Shown here: positions 25,970-34,866 of the stretch, piece by piece
How the letters are laid out: the number at the start of each line of letters is the position of its first letter
Position numbering within the stretch: the stretch's first letter is position 1
Assembly: GCA_965229645.1 (NCBI GenBank)
Contig: OZ245893.1
Span: forward strand, 434,001 to 498,000
Direction: 5' to 3'
Length of the DNA stretch: 64,000 nt
From: CAXQZM01 sp965229645
GTDB taxonomy: Bacteria > Pseudomonadota > Alphaproteobacteria > UBA7985
The notes under the pieces: model-generated
The model's database searches: none
What the model saw: the letters and a program-made list of their open reading frames with translations, nothing else
Told to the model about the DNA's origin: nothing
Translations under genes and position numbers: made by a program

Positions 25970-27340
25970 ATGACAGACATGTCTTGGTCACCGCAGAGTT
26001 GGCGGCAGCGGCCTATTGTGCAAGTGCCTGCCTACGACGATGCGGCGGGCCTGGCGGCGGCGGAGGCGGAGCTGAAGCGCTTACCGCCGCTGGTGTTTGC
26101 GGGCGAGGTGCGCAAGCTCAAAGCGGCCCTGGCCAAGGCAGCTCAGGGCGAGGCCTTTTTGCTGCAGGGCGGCGACTGCGCCGAGGCCTTTTCAGAGTTC
26201 CATGCCGACCATATTCGCGACACCTTCAAATCGCTGTTGCAAATGTCCGTGGCGCTGACCTTCGGTGCCCATAAGCCAATTATTAAGGTCGGGCGTATGG
26301 CGGGCCAGTTTGCCAAGCCGCGCTCGGCCCCGACCGAAGTGATCGATGGGGTTGAATACCCGTCCTATCGCGGCGACATCATCAACGATATCAGCGCGAC
26401 GCAGGCGGCGCGGCGCCCCGACCCCCAGCGCATGGTCGCCGCCTATCACCAGGCGACGGCCACCTTGAACTTGTTGCGGGCCTTCGCCCAGGGGGGCTTT
26501 GCGGACTTGCGCAAAATTCACCGCTGGACCCTTGATTCCATGGCGGGCAGCCCCGCGACCGCGCGCTACCGTGACATGGCCGAGCGCATCGAGGAAGCCC
26601 TTGAGTTTATGCGCGCCTGCGGTGTCGATTCCGCCAAGACCGCGGCCTTGCGCGAGACGTCCTTCTACACCTCGCACGAGGCCTTGCTGCTCTGGTACGA
26701 GGAGGCCCTGACCCGCACCGACTCCCTGACGAACAAGGTTTACGATCTATCGGCCCATATGCTCTGGATCGGCGACCGCACCCGTCAACCCGACCATGCC
26801 CATGTCGAGTTTTTGTCGGGGGTTGAAAACCCCATCGGTGTCAAAATCGGCCCCACGACCGATCCTAAGGACCTGGTTGGCCTGTTGACCAGGCTGAACC
26901 CTGAAAATGAACCAGGGCGGATCACCTTGATCGTCCGCATGGGCCACGACCACGTTCTGGATCGCATGCCCCCGCTGGTGCAAGGTGTGAAAGACAGCGG
27001 GCAAGTCGTCGTCTGGTCGTGCGATCCCATGCACGGCAATACCCATAAGGCCTCGACGGGGTACAAGACCCGCGCCTTCGACCGCATTTTGACCGAAGTC
27101 GAGGGTTTTTTCGCGGTTCATCGTGATCTGGGCACGGTCCCAGGCGGCATTCATATCGAAATGACGGGCAAGGACGTGACCGAGTGCATCGGCGGCGCCC
27201 TAAATGTCACCGATGAGGATTTATCGAGCCGCTACCATACGCACTGCGACCCGCGGCTGAACGCCAATCAATCGCTGGAGTTAGCGTTTTTGGTCGCCGA
27301 ACTCCTGGAAAAAGACCGCAAAGAAAACGCGCGCAACTAG
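25970..27340 (+). CDS. 3-deoxy-D-arabino-heptulosonate 7-phosphate synthase, class II
   Basis: First enzyme of the shikimate pathway, condensing phosphoenolpyruvate and erythrose 4-phosphate. 456 residues, the plant-like class II type common in alphaproteobacteria. Landmarks: the metal-binding cysteine in FLLQGGDCAEAFSEF, KVGRMAGQFAKPRSAP, WIGDRTRQPDHAHVEFLSG, VRMGHDHV and DPMHGNTHK. AAGGAAG lies 6 bases before the ATG at 25970. Followed 11 bases later by gltX on the same strand. Confidence 0.96.
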   Translation: MTDMSWSPQSWRQRPIVQVPAYDDAAGLAAAEAELKRLPPLVFAGEVRKLKAALAKAAQGEAFLLQGGDCAEAFSEFHADHIRDTFKSLLQMSVALTFGAHKPIIKVGRMAGQFAKPRSAPTEVIDGVEYPSYRGDIINDISATQAARRPDPQRMVAAYHQATATLNLLRAFAQGGFADLRKIHRWTLDSMAGSPATARYRDMAERIEEALEFMRACGVDSAKTAALRETSFYTSHEALLLWYEEALTRTDSLTNKVYDLSAHMLWIGDRTRQPDHAHVEFLSGVENPIGVKIGPTTDPKDLVGLLTRLNPENEPGRITLIVRMGHDHVLDRMPPLVQGVKDSGQVVVWSCDPMHGNTHKASTGYKTRAFDRILTEVEGFFAVHRDLGTVPGGIHIEMTGKDVTECIGGALNVTDEDLSSRYHTHCDPRLNANQSLELAFLVAELLEKDRKENARN

Positions 27341-27351
27341 GGTAGACTCCC

Positions 27352-28683
27352 ATGGTCAAAGTTCGTTTTGCCCCTTCGCCGACGGGCAGCCTGCACTTGG
27401 GCAACGCCTATGTTGCCGCCCTCAACTGGTTGTTCGCGCGCGCGCAGGGTGGCGCCTTTCTGCTGCGCATGGACGACACGGATACGCAGCGGTCGCAGGC
27501 GGCCCTAGCCGAGCAGATCAAGGTCGATCTTCGTTGGTTGGGGCTGGATTGGGACGACTATGCCGTGCAGTCGGCGCGCTTGGATCGCTACGCGGCGGCG
27601 AAGGCGGCGCTGGCGGCGGCGGGGCGGCTCTACCCCTGCTACGAAACCCCTGAGGAGTTGGACCTAAAGCGCAAGGTGCAGCAAATGCAGGGCAAGCCCC
27701 CCGTCTACGACCGCGAGGCGCTGGCCCAGACCCCCGAACAGCGCACTGCTTTTGAGGCCGAGGGGCGCGTGCCCCATTGGCGGTTTCGGCTGGATCAGGA
27801 TGCGGAAGTGACCTGGCAAGATGCGGTGCGCGGGCCCCAAGCCATTCGCGCCGAAACCCAGTCAGACCCCGTGCTGATCCGCGCCGATGGCCGTGTCCTC
27901 TACACCTTATCCTCGTGCGTGGACGACTTGGAGTTGGGGGTGACGCATATTTTACGCGGCGGCGACCATGTTTCTAATACGGTGGCGCAGATTCAGTTGT
28001 TCGATTGCCTCAAGGACTTGGGCTTTGGCGATCAGGTCCCGCAGTTCGGGCATTTGCCGCTGATCTACGATCAGGACGGCGGCAAGCTGTCCAAACGCTT
28101 GGATGCCCTGTCGCTGGCGGGCTTGCGCGACCAGGGGCGGATCGAACCTCAGGCCATCGTTGCCTATATGGCGGGCCTTGGCACCGCCGAAATGCGCGAA
28201 CCCAGCGAGGACATCGGCGCCTTGGCGGCGGATTTTGACCTCGGCGCCTTCAATGCGGGCGCGCCGCGCATGGACGTGCGGGAAATCGAACTTTTGAGCG
28301 CCAAATTGGTGCGCAAACTGCCGTACAGCGCGGTTGCCGAGCGCGCGGGCGTGGCGGCCGATGTGTGGACCTTGGTCGCGCCCAATTTGTCCTCGGTCGC
28401 CGAGGCGCGCGCTTGGCTGCCGATTTTGGACGGGCAGATCGACCCCGTGATTGAGGACCCGGCGTATGTGGCGACGGCGAAGGCGGCCTTTCCCGACGGC
28501 CCCGTCGATGCCGCGACGTGGGGCACCTGGACCGACACGCTGAAGCAGCAGACGGGTCGCAAGGGCAAAAACCTGTTCATGCCGCTGCGCCTCGCGCTGA
28601 CGGGCCAGGCGCACGGCCCTGATATGGCGGGCGTGCTGGCGCGCATGGGCCGCGCGCGCGCGCTTGAACGTTTGGCCAGCTAA
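27352..28683 (+). CDS. gltX: Glutamyl-tRNA synthetase
   Basis: Charges tRNA-Glu with glutamate. 443 residues, class I fold. HIGH-type motif FAPSPTGSLHLGN at residues 5-17 and KMSKS-type motif GGKLSKRLD near residue 243. Alphaproteobacteria often carry two GltX copies; this shorter copy could be the second one, and the other would lie outside the window. Tightly followed by cysS (11 bases), so DAHP synthase, gltX and cysS are likely one operon. Confidence 0.95.
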   Translation: MVKVRFAPSPTGSLHLGNAYVAALNWLFARAQGGAFLLRMDDTDTQRSQAALAEQIKVDLRWLGLDWDDYAVQSARLDRYAAAKAALAAAGRLYPCYETPEELDLKRKVQQMQGKPPVYDREALAQTPEQRTAFEAEGRVPHWRFRLDQDAEVTWQDAVRGPQAIRAETQSDPVLIRADGRVLYTLSSCVDDLELGVTHILRGGDHVSNTVAQIQLFDCLKDLGFGDQVPQFGHLPLIYDQDGGKLSKRLDALSLAGLRDQGRIEPQAIVAYMAGLGTAEMREPSEDIGALAADFDLGAFNAGAPRMDVREIELLSAKLVRKLPYSAVAERAGVAADVWTLVAPNLSSVAEARAWLPILDGQIDPVIEDPAYVATAKAAFPDGPVDAATWGTWTDTLKQQTGRKGKNLFMPLRLALTGQAHGPDMAGVLARMGRARALERLAS

Positions 28684-28694
28684 GGAGGGCGGAC

Positions 28695-29999
28695 GTGGGG
28701 TTGCGACTCTACAATAGCATGAGCCGCAGGCTGGAAGCGTTTCAGCCCATCGACGCCGATCATGTGCGAGTCTACGCCTGTGGCCCAACAGTCTATGACC
28801 GCGCCCATGTCGGCAACGCGCGCGCCAACGTGGTGTTCGATTTGATGCATCGGGTGTTGCGGCACCTCTACGGCGCTGATCACGTGACCTTCGTGCGCAA
28901 TGTCACCGATGTCGATGACAAGATCATCGAGCGCAGCCGCGACAGCGGCGAGACCATCGGCGAACTCACGGCACGGACCCTAGCGGCGTTCCATGAGGAC
29001 ATGGCGACAGTAGGCTGCTTGCCGCCGACTCTTGAGCCGCGCGCGACCGAGCACATGGCCCATATGATCGCCCTGATCCAGCGCCTCATGGACCAGGGGC
29101 AGGCCTACGCCGATGGGACGGGCAACGTCTTGTTTCGCACCGCGGCCATGCCAACCTACGGGGCCCTATCGCGCCTGTCGCAAGAGGACCTGATCGCGGG
29201 CGCGCGCGTCGAGGTCTCCAGTGCCAAGGAAGACCCGCGCGACTTCGTGCTGTGGAAACCCAAGAAAAACTGGGAACCTGACCATAGTGCCTTCGCTTCG
29301 CCCTGGGGCTTGGGGCGGCCTGGATGGCATATCGAATGCTCGGCCATGGCTTTGGAACACTTGGGCGCGACCTTTGACATCCATATGGGCGGGCTGGACC
29401 TGCGCTTTCCCCACCATGAGAACGAAATTGCGCAGTCCTGCTGCGCCAATGGAACCGACCAGATGGCCCGTTACTGGGTTCACAATGGCTTTGTGACCGT
29501 GGCGGGGGACAAGATGTCTAAGTCCTTAGGCAATTTTTTCACCGTCCCCGACCTCTTGGCCAAGGGTTTCAAGGGCGAAGCGATCCGGCTTGCGCTCTTG
29601 GAAACCCACTACCGCGCGCCGCTGGATTTGACCGAGGCCAAGCTGCAAGCGGCGCAAAATCGTCTCGACGGCCTTTATCGCGATCGGGCCAAAGGCGTGA
29701 CGTGGGGGGACCCAGACCTGAGCGGGCTGATGGAGGATTTGCAAACCTCGCAAGCGCTGACCAATCCAGCAAACTTTCCCGCCTTAGGGCTACTGCAGCA
29801 AGACCCCCATGCCTGGTTCCAGGGCGCGGACGCAGGCGACGCGGAACGGATCGAGCGCCTGATTGCGGAGCGCCGCGCCGCCAAGCAAGCCAAGGAGTTT
29901 GCCCGCGCCGATCAGATTCGCGATCTCTTGGCTCGCGACGGGATCGTGCTGGAGGATGGTCCAGGGGGGACGACTTGGCGTCGGGCTCAAAGGTCCTGA
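28695..29999 (+). CDS. cysS: Cysteinyl-tRNA synthetase
   Basis: 434 residues, slightly shorter than the E. coli enzyme. The zinc cysteine and HIGH motif are in YACGPTVYDRAHVGNAR (residues 26-42), further zinc ligands in WHIECSAMA and HHENE, and the KMSKS motif is DKMSKSLGNFF. The GTG at 28695 is supported by a strong AAGGAGG 6 bases upstream. The C-terminal anticodon region is short but the sequence runs cleanly to its stop. Confidence 0.95.
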   Translation: MGLRLYNSMSRRLEAFQPIDADHVRVYACGPTVYDRAHVGNARANVVFDLMHRVLRHLYGADHVTFVRNVTDVDDKIIERSRDSGETIGELTARTLAAFHEDMATVGCLPPTLEPRATEHMAHMIALIQRLMDQGQAYADGTGNVLFRTAAMPTYGALSRLSQEDLIAGARVEVSSAKEDPRDFVLWKPKKNWEPDHSAFASPWGLGRPGWHIECSAMALEHLGATFDIHMGGLDLRFPHHENEIAQSCCANGTDQMARYWVHNGFVTVAGDKMSKSLGNFFTVPDLLAKGFKGEAIRLALLETHYRAPLDLTEAKLQAAQNRLDGLYRDRAKGVTWGDPDLSGLMEDLQTSQALTNPANFPALGLLQQDPHAWFQGADAGDAERIERLIAERRAAKQAKEFARADQIRDLLARDGIVLEDGPGGTTWRRAQRS

Positions 30000-30105
30000 T
30001 AAACTTGGTCGCGACAGAGCGCGCGCAATTCGGCGTTGCGCACTGGACCAGGGGCGCTTCATGCCCTAGTTTACCCTCCGTAAAACTTGGGAGGTTATGA
30101 GAACC

Positions 30106-31296
30106 ATGAGACATCTTATTCAATCCGCTATGGCGGGCCTGTGCTTGGGCGCGGTCGCGTCGGCGCAGCAAGGCGTTACCGATACGCAAATTCTTCTCGG
30201 CTCGCATTCGGCCATGTCTGGGCCGCTCGCGCCCTGGGGTCAGGCGTCACTGGGCGCAGCGGAGGCGTATTTCGATGCCGTGAACGCCGCTGGCGGCGTC
30301 CATGGCCGCGACATAGAGTTGCAAATTGAGGATCATGCCTACGAGGTGGCAAAGGCCGCCGCAGCGGGCGAGAAACTGGTGATCGACGACGGAGTCTTCG
30401 CCATCTTCGCCGCACTCGGCACGCCTATGAACAATGCCGTCTTGCCCTTGCAGGAAGAATTTGGCGTTCCCAACGTCTACCCCCTGTCCGCCGCGCGGTC
30501 TATGGAGGGCGAGTTGGCCTTCCAGGGTCTGTCGTCCTACTACGAGCAGATTCAAAAGGGCACGCAATACTTCATTGAGCAGATGGGCGTAACTGCCCCG
30601 TGCCTGATCTATTTGGAAACCGACTTTGGGCGCGAATCGCTCGACGCCCTGAACGACATCACGGCATCGATGGGCTTGGAGGTGCGGGCGACGGCGGCGC
30701 ACCAGCCCCGCGATACCGACTATGTCGGCTCCTTACTGCGGCTGCAGCGCGAGGGATGCGACTTTATTGCCCTGGGCACCAATTTCCCCGAAGCCATCGC
30801 CGCCAAAGCAACGGCAACGCAGCTCGACTACCAAGTGCCCATGATGGGGTCGACGGCGGTGTTTGAAGACGCGGTCGTTCTGATCGCGCATCAGCAGGGC
30901 ATTTTGCCCGCGCTTGAGGGCCTTTACGCGGCGGGTGCGTGGATTTCCGCAACCGATGCCGCGCGTCGATCCCCCGCCGCTGCGGCGTTCAAAAGTGCAT
31001 GGGAAGAGCGCACGGGTGGCCCCGTTACGGGCGCAGCCATCATTGGCCGTCTCGGCGCCGAAGTCATGGTCGCAGCCTTGGAAGCCGCAGGGCCTGACCT
31101 GACCACCGAGAGCTTCGTGGCAGCGATGGAGACCATTTCGGTGGACAATATTTTCACCGGCGGCAAAGTCGAGTTCGGCGCAGGGGGGCGCAAAGGATCG
31201 TCGGACGTCTTCCTTTCCATGATCACCGCCCTCCCGGAGGGCGCGCATCCTGTGTTCAGCCATGCTTGGTTGTTGGTGGAGGAGGAGTCGCTCTAG
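30106..31296 (+). CDS. LivJ-like ABC transporter substrate-binding protein
   Basis: Periplasmic binding protein of the branched-chain amino acid/amide family, about 396 residues, with a short signal peptide (LIQSAMAGLCLGAVASAQ). ILLGSHSAMSGPLAPWGQ is the family N-terminus. The start is taken at the second ATG (30106): the purine-rich TTGGGAGG ends 11 bases before it and only 2 bases before the ATG at 30097. No permease or ATPase genes of this type are in the window, so it is an orphan binding protein; its ligand is unknown. Confidence 0.88.
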   Translation: MRHLIQSAMAGLCLGAVASAQQGVTDTQILLGSHSAMSGPLAPWGQASLGAAEAYFDAVNAAGGVHGRDIELQIEDHAYEVAKAAAAGEKLVIDDGVFAIFAALGTPMNNAVLPLQEEFGVPNVYPLSAARSMEGELAFQGLSSYYEQIQKGTQYFIEQMGVTAPCLIYLETDFGRESLDALNDITASMGLEVRATAAHQPRDTDYVGSLLRLQREGCDFIALGTNFPEAIAAKATATQLDYQVPMMGSTAVFEDAVVLIAHQQGILPALEGLYAAGAWISATDAARRSPAAAAFKSAWEERTGGPVTGAAIIGRLGAEVMVAALEAAGPDLTTESFVAAMETISVDNIFTGGKVEFGAGGRKGSSDVFLSMITALPEGAHPVFSHAWLLVEEESL

Positions 31297-31333
31297 TCCC
31301 GTTCAGACTTGAAAAGTCTCGCATTCAACCGCG

Positions 31334-31364
31334 TCCAATTCCCCTCCAAAGGAGGGGAATTGGA
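31334..31364. terminator. Perfect inverted repeat, bidirectional terminator candidate
   Basis: 14-bp arms TCCAATTCCCCTCC and GGAGGGGAATTGGA with an AAA loop, 37 bases after the binding-protein stop and between convergent genes. No T-run. The rest of the gap up to 31598 shows nothing recognised. Confidence 0.6.
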
Positions 31365-31598
31365 ACATGCGGCCACGGAGTTTGCTGTTGAGATCGTGCG
31401 GCATTCGCCGCAACGAGGTGCCCATGACTCGTTCAGGGTATGGAGAAACCGCAAAAGTGTCATCACCTGCTGCGTCCATCCCTTGGCAGACATTGCGACG
31501 AAAGCCACTCGCACTTATCCTGAAGCGATGGAATGGGCGCCCCCTATAGGTACGAACGTTCAAAACGTTAGTTGGACTTAAAACCCACTGTAGAAAAC

Positions 31599-32852
31599 CT
31601 AGAGCTGAGGCGCTTGATGCCCACCCTGCTTCTGTCGCTGCACGACGACGAAGAGGACCAGTATGAGGGCAGCGCATACCAGGAAGGGGGCACCGGGCAA
31701 GCGGAATGCTTCGGCGTCGGGCGGCGTCGCCCAGATGAAGGTTCCGACCATGATAAAGGGGGACAGGGTCGAGGCGATGGCGGCCAAGGAGGTGTTGATG
31801 CCTTGCAATTCGCCTTGAACGTCCTTGCCGACCGAATTGGACAGGAGCGACGTGATCATGGGGTTGACCATGACCGAAAGCGCAGAAAAAGGGACCGTCA
31901 GGTAGATATGGACGCCGTTTTGGGCAAAGCCCAACCCCAAAAAGCAGATCAATGCCGCTGCGAGGCCGAGCCTGAGGGTTCGCTCGGGGCCAAAGCGCGT
32001 CACCAGCGGCCCGAGCAGGACGGCCTGAACGAAGGCAAAGGCACCGCCGACCGCGGCCAAAGAGATGCCCACATCCTGTCGATCCCAGCCTGCAACGGCG
32101 CGGCCGTAGTAGGACCAGACCGCAGGATAGACCGTAAAGACCAGGCTGAACAGAAAGGCCGCGAGCAGCCAGCCCTGAATTTCTGGGCGGCGACGAATTT
32201 GCCCGAGCGCGCCGAGCGGATTGGCGCGCGACCACTCGAAGGGGCGACGGTCTTTTTGGTCGAGGGTTTCGGTGAAGAACAAGTAGCCGAAGGCGAAGTT
32301 TGCGAAGGCCAAGATGGCGGCGGCAAAGATGGGCGCGCGCGCATCCAGCCCCGCCAAAACCGCGCCGATGGCCGGGCCCAAAACGAAGCCGATGCCAAAG
32401 CCCGCGCCGACGAAACCAAAGTTGCGCGCCTTACTGGCCGCTGTCGAGATGTCGGCGACGGCCGCGTAGGCGGTGCCGTATGTCGCGCCCGCGATGCCCG
32501 CCAAGAGACGCCCGACAAATAGGACCCATACAGCGCCCGCAAAGCCCAGGATCAAGTAGTCGATGCCAAGGGCGAACAGGGACACCAGCAAGACCCGTCG
32601 CCGCCCAAACCGATCGGATAAGTTGCCGACCGTCGGCCCGAACAGGAACTGCATGCCCATATAGACCGCCATGAGCCACATGCCGACGCCCGCAATCTCG
32701 CCAATCGGGTTCGCCTCTTGCGTTTCTTGCAAGACCTGAGGGTCAAGGCCCCGCAACTCGGCCAGGATATCGGGCAAAACGGGCATGAGCAGGCCGATGC
32801 CCATGGCATCGACAATAACGACCCCGACGGCGAAGAAGAGTGTTCGGTTCAT
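31599..32852 (-). CDS. MFS transporter, TetA-like drug exporter
   Basis: 417 residues with 12 hydrophobic segments. The N-terminus FFAVGVVIVDAMGIGLLMPVLPDIL, the loop 2-3 motif GNLSDRFGRRRVLL and the antiporter-type region match the TetA class of proton-coupled efflux pumps. The gene stands alone between the convergent terminator hairpin and a 300-base gap (32853-33148) in which nothing is recognised. Substrate cannot be assigned from sequence. Confidence 0.87.
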   Translation of the reverse strand: MNRTLFFAVGVVIVDAMGIGLLMPVLPDILAELRGLDPQVLQETQEANPIGEIAGVGMWLMAVYMGMQFLFGPTVGNLSDRFGRRRVLLVSLFALGIDYLILGFAGAVWVLFVGRLLAGIAGATYGTAYAAVADISTAASKARNFGFVGAGFGIGFVLGPAIGAVLAGLDARAPIFAAAILAFANFAFGYLFFTETLDQKDRRPFEWSRANPLGALGQIRRRPEIQGWLLAAFLFSLVFTVYPAVWSYYGRAVAGWDRQDVGISLAAVGGAFAFVQAVLLGPLVTRFGPERTLRLGLAAALICFLGLGFAQNGVHIYLTVPFSALSVMVNPMITSLLSNSVGKDVQGELQGINTSLAAIASTLSPFIMVGTFIWATPPDAEAFRLPGAPFLVCAALILVLFVVVQRQKQGGHQAPQL

Positions 32853-33148
32853 AGGGCCCGCGCCTTAAAGCTGTTCGCGCGCTCCATAGAAGCCCGTAGG
32901 GTTCTAGGCAATGCGGAACCCATACCAAAGGCGTGGCTCACTGAGCCTTTTTCGACGCAAGGTCGACCGCACGGTCCGCCCCTGAAAACATAGGCGCAGT
33001 TGAGTGAGAAAAGTCCTTGTTCGGCTTGTGGCGGTTATGCCATTTGCCTTTGTAAGGGCGCTCGACAGGAGGTTGCTTGCCTTTGGATGGAATACTGCGC
33101 CGCAGATTAAGGCGCGCGCTCATGCGCAGCGCTGGCTTTTTGGCCCTA

Positions 33149-33523
33149 TCAGGTGGCGGTCGTATTATTCCGCAACCAGGTTACAAGATGGTCGTGCTGA
33201 AACGTGCCCTCTTGAAGATGTTTGATGATAAAATCATAGACGGTGTTCGCGTCGGCGGTCATGTCAAATCCATTGATCATCAGGAACGTGAACGTCACCG
33301 CCACGGCCACACGCTTGTTGCCATCGACAAAGGGGTGGTTCATCGCCAGGCTTTCCCAAAGCGCTGCGGCCTCTTCGATTAGATCGCCGTAGTGGCCCGT
33401 TTGTGGCCGGAATAGGGCGGCGTCAAGCAAGCCTGCGTCCCGCACACCATCGGCGCCGCCATATCGTTCGATCTGGTCGGCATGAATGGCCAAAACTTCA
33501 ATGACGGTAAGATAATCCGTCAC
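33149..33523 (-). CDS. doc: Doc-family (Fic fold) toxin
   Basis: 124 residues. The Fic/Doc active-site motif HPFVDGNKRVA (about residues 63-73) is intact, and the N-terminus LTVIEVLAIHADQIERYGG with DAGLLDAALFRPQ is typical of Doc proteins, which phosphorylate elongation factor Tu. It overlaps the antitoxin gene by 4 bases (ATGA), the usual antitoxin-first layout of phd-doc modules. Confidence 0.92.
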   Translation of the reverse strand: MTDYLTVIEVLAIHADQIERYGGADGVRDAGLLDAALFRPQTGHYGDLIEEAAALWESLAMNHPFVDGNKRVAVAVTFTFLMINGFDMTADANTVYDFIIKHLQEGTFQHDHLVTWLRNNTTAT

Positions 33524-33750
33524 TTAGCAAGCTTCCTATAGAGGTCGGCGTATTTGTCATGGCTGGACCCATAGGCCGCCAAGACGTGCGCGCGCGGGCG
33601 CGCGCGCCGTCTCTTTTCGATCAAATCTGCAAGCGCCTCGTCAACTAGGGCTTGCAGTTGGCGTCCCTCTGATTTTGCAAGGGCGCGCAATGTCACCAGT
33701 GTCTTAGCATTCACCTGCGTTGCGAATTTTTCGCGTCTCATGTCGTTCAT
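33520..33750 (-). CDS. Antitoxin of the Doc module
   Basis: 76 residues. The N-terminal part (EKFATQVNAKTLVTLRALAKSEGRQLQALVDEAL) looks like a ribbon-helix-helix DNA-binding domain rather than a classic Phd fold; the C-terminal half is the likely toxin-binding arm. AAAGGAG lies about 9 bases before the ATG. A palindrome directly upstream (33778-33795) is the likely autoregulatory site. Confidence 0.82.
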   Translation of the reverse strand: MNDMRREKFATQVNAKTLVTLRALAKSEGRQLQALVDEALADLIEKRRRARPRAHVLAAYGSSHDKYADLYRKLAK

Positions 33751-33777
33751 AGGTCATGCTCCTTTTAGTTCATCAAT

Positions 33778-33795
33778 ATCATGAAACGTCATGAT
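33778..33795. promoter_or_regulatory. Palindromic operator of the Doc toxin-antitoxin operon
   Basis: Perfect 7-bp inverted arms ATCATGA and TCATGAT spaced by AACG, 28 bases upstream of the antitoxin start. Position and symmetry fit autorepression by the antitoxin; binding itself is inferred. Confidence 0.65.
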
Positions 33796-33826
33796 AAATC
33801 AAGAAACGCCCTTTTCATTCCACTGA

Positions 33827-34022
33827 TACCAACGGCGAAAAAAGTTGACACTTTTTTCGCCGTTTTGTGTCTAACGGCAGAAACGCTTCGCGTTTCGCCT
33901 CCGACGGGGCCTTCGCTTATACCCCGAGGCGCTTTCTTAGCTCATCTCGGGGCCGCTACGGGGGCCGCAGTCGCGGCCCTTATACCAGCGATCTTTAGAG
34001 TCATTCTCATTCGCCGCTGGTA
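33827..34022 (+). repeat. MITE-like dispersed element, copy E
   Basis: Full-length copy with TA flanks on both sides, orientation as copies A and B. Its left hairpin is a perfect palindrome (GGCGAAAAAAGT and ACTTTTTTCGCC, sharing a central TGAC-type loop), and the right end matches the IS630-family element at 42460. Confidence 0.9.
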
Positions 34023-34078
34023 TGACACATAAGACTGCCGACACCTGATAGGGGCTCGTCGTGCCGTTGGTGGACGCG

Positions 34079-34110
34079 GAAAATACTGAATTGAAAATTC
34101 AGTATTTTTG
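34079..34110 (+). terminator. A/T-rich hairpin with T-run
   Basis: Arms AAATACTGAATT and AATTCAGTATTT around a GAA loop, followed by further Ts. It would work as an intrinsic terminator on the plus strand, but no plus-strand gene ends close by; on the minus strand it lies past the end of marC. Confidence 0.5.
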
Positions 34111-34163
34111 AAGGACTAGCGACCAAGTGGGAGCGCAGCCTGCGTGGCGCAGACACGCAACTT

Positions 34164-34188
34164 CAAGGGTCGTTGCAAACGACCCTTG
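34164..34188 (-). terminator. Hairpin at the 3' end of marC
   Basis: Arms CAAGGGTCGTT and AACGACCCTTG with a 3-base loop, 4 bases beyond the marC stop. A T-run is missing on the minus strand, so this is a likely but not proven transcript end. Confidence 0.55.
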
Positions 34189-34191
34189 GTA

Positions 34192-34857
34192 TTAGAGGCC
34201 GAAGGCTGTTCGAATGCCGCTGATCATAAACTGGACGCTGAGGGCCGCCAATATGACCCCCATGATGCGGGTTAGGACCAGATAGACCTGCCTGTTGACC
34301 CGATCCCCCAGGGCAATGGTGATCATTAGTAAGGCCCCGAACAGTCCGATCACCAATACCAGCGCCAACAGGGCCATGGTGAAGGCGGGGGCGGTGAAAC
34401 TGGCGCCAGCAGACACGACCAGCAGGCTGGTCATGGTACCCGCGCCTGCCAACAAGGGAATGGCCAAGGGGAAAATGGCAAGCGCCTGCCACGGCATAGG
34501 GTGCGCCTCTGTCGCGCCTTCCTCCGTCGCGCCCAAAGTCTGCGCAACCTCGTCCGCGCGTCGCTGGCGCTGGGCCGAACGACGCTCGAACACCATATCG
34601 ATGGCGACGATCAGCAACAGCAGACCGCCTGTGATTTCTAGGGCCGCAAGAGAAATGCCCAAAAAACCGAGCAGGGAGTTACCAGCAAACGCGAAGGCCA
34701 GCAAAATGCCGAGAGCCATGAGGCAGGACCGCGCGGCGATGGCGCGCTGAACGCCGATGGGATAGGGAGCCATGAGCGCCATGAAGATCGGCACATTGCC
34801 GATGGGATCGAGGGTGACGAACAGGGTCGCAAAGGCGGCGATGAAGGATTCGATCAT
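34192..34857 (-). CDS. MarC-family integral membrane protein
   Basis: 221 residues with six hydrophobic segments. FATLFVTLDPIGNVPIFMAL at residues 9-28 is the family hallmark, and GTMTSLLVVS and the C-terminal RIMGVILAALSVQFMISGI are also typical. The family (UPF0056/MarC) has no settled function; the old link to multiple antibiotic resistance is not supported in E. coli. It lies 9 bases downstream of glpK on the same strand and is probably co-transcribed. Confidence 0.9.
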   Translation of the reverse strand: MIESFIAAFATLFVTLDPIGNVPIFMALMAPYPIGVQRAIAARSCLMALGILLAFAFAGNSLLGFLGISLAALEITGGLLLLIVAIDMVFERRSAQRQRRADEVAQTLGATEEGATEAHPMPWQALAIFPLAIPLLAGAGTMTSLLVVSAGASFTAPAFTMALLALVLVIGLFGALLMITIALGDRVNRQVYLVLTRIMGVILAALSVQFMISGIRTAFGL

Positions 34858-34866
34858 GGTCTTGGC

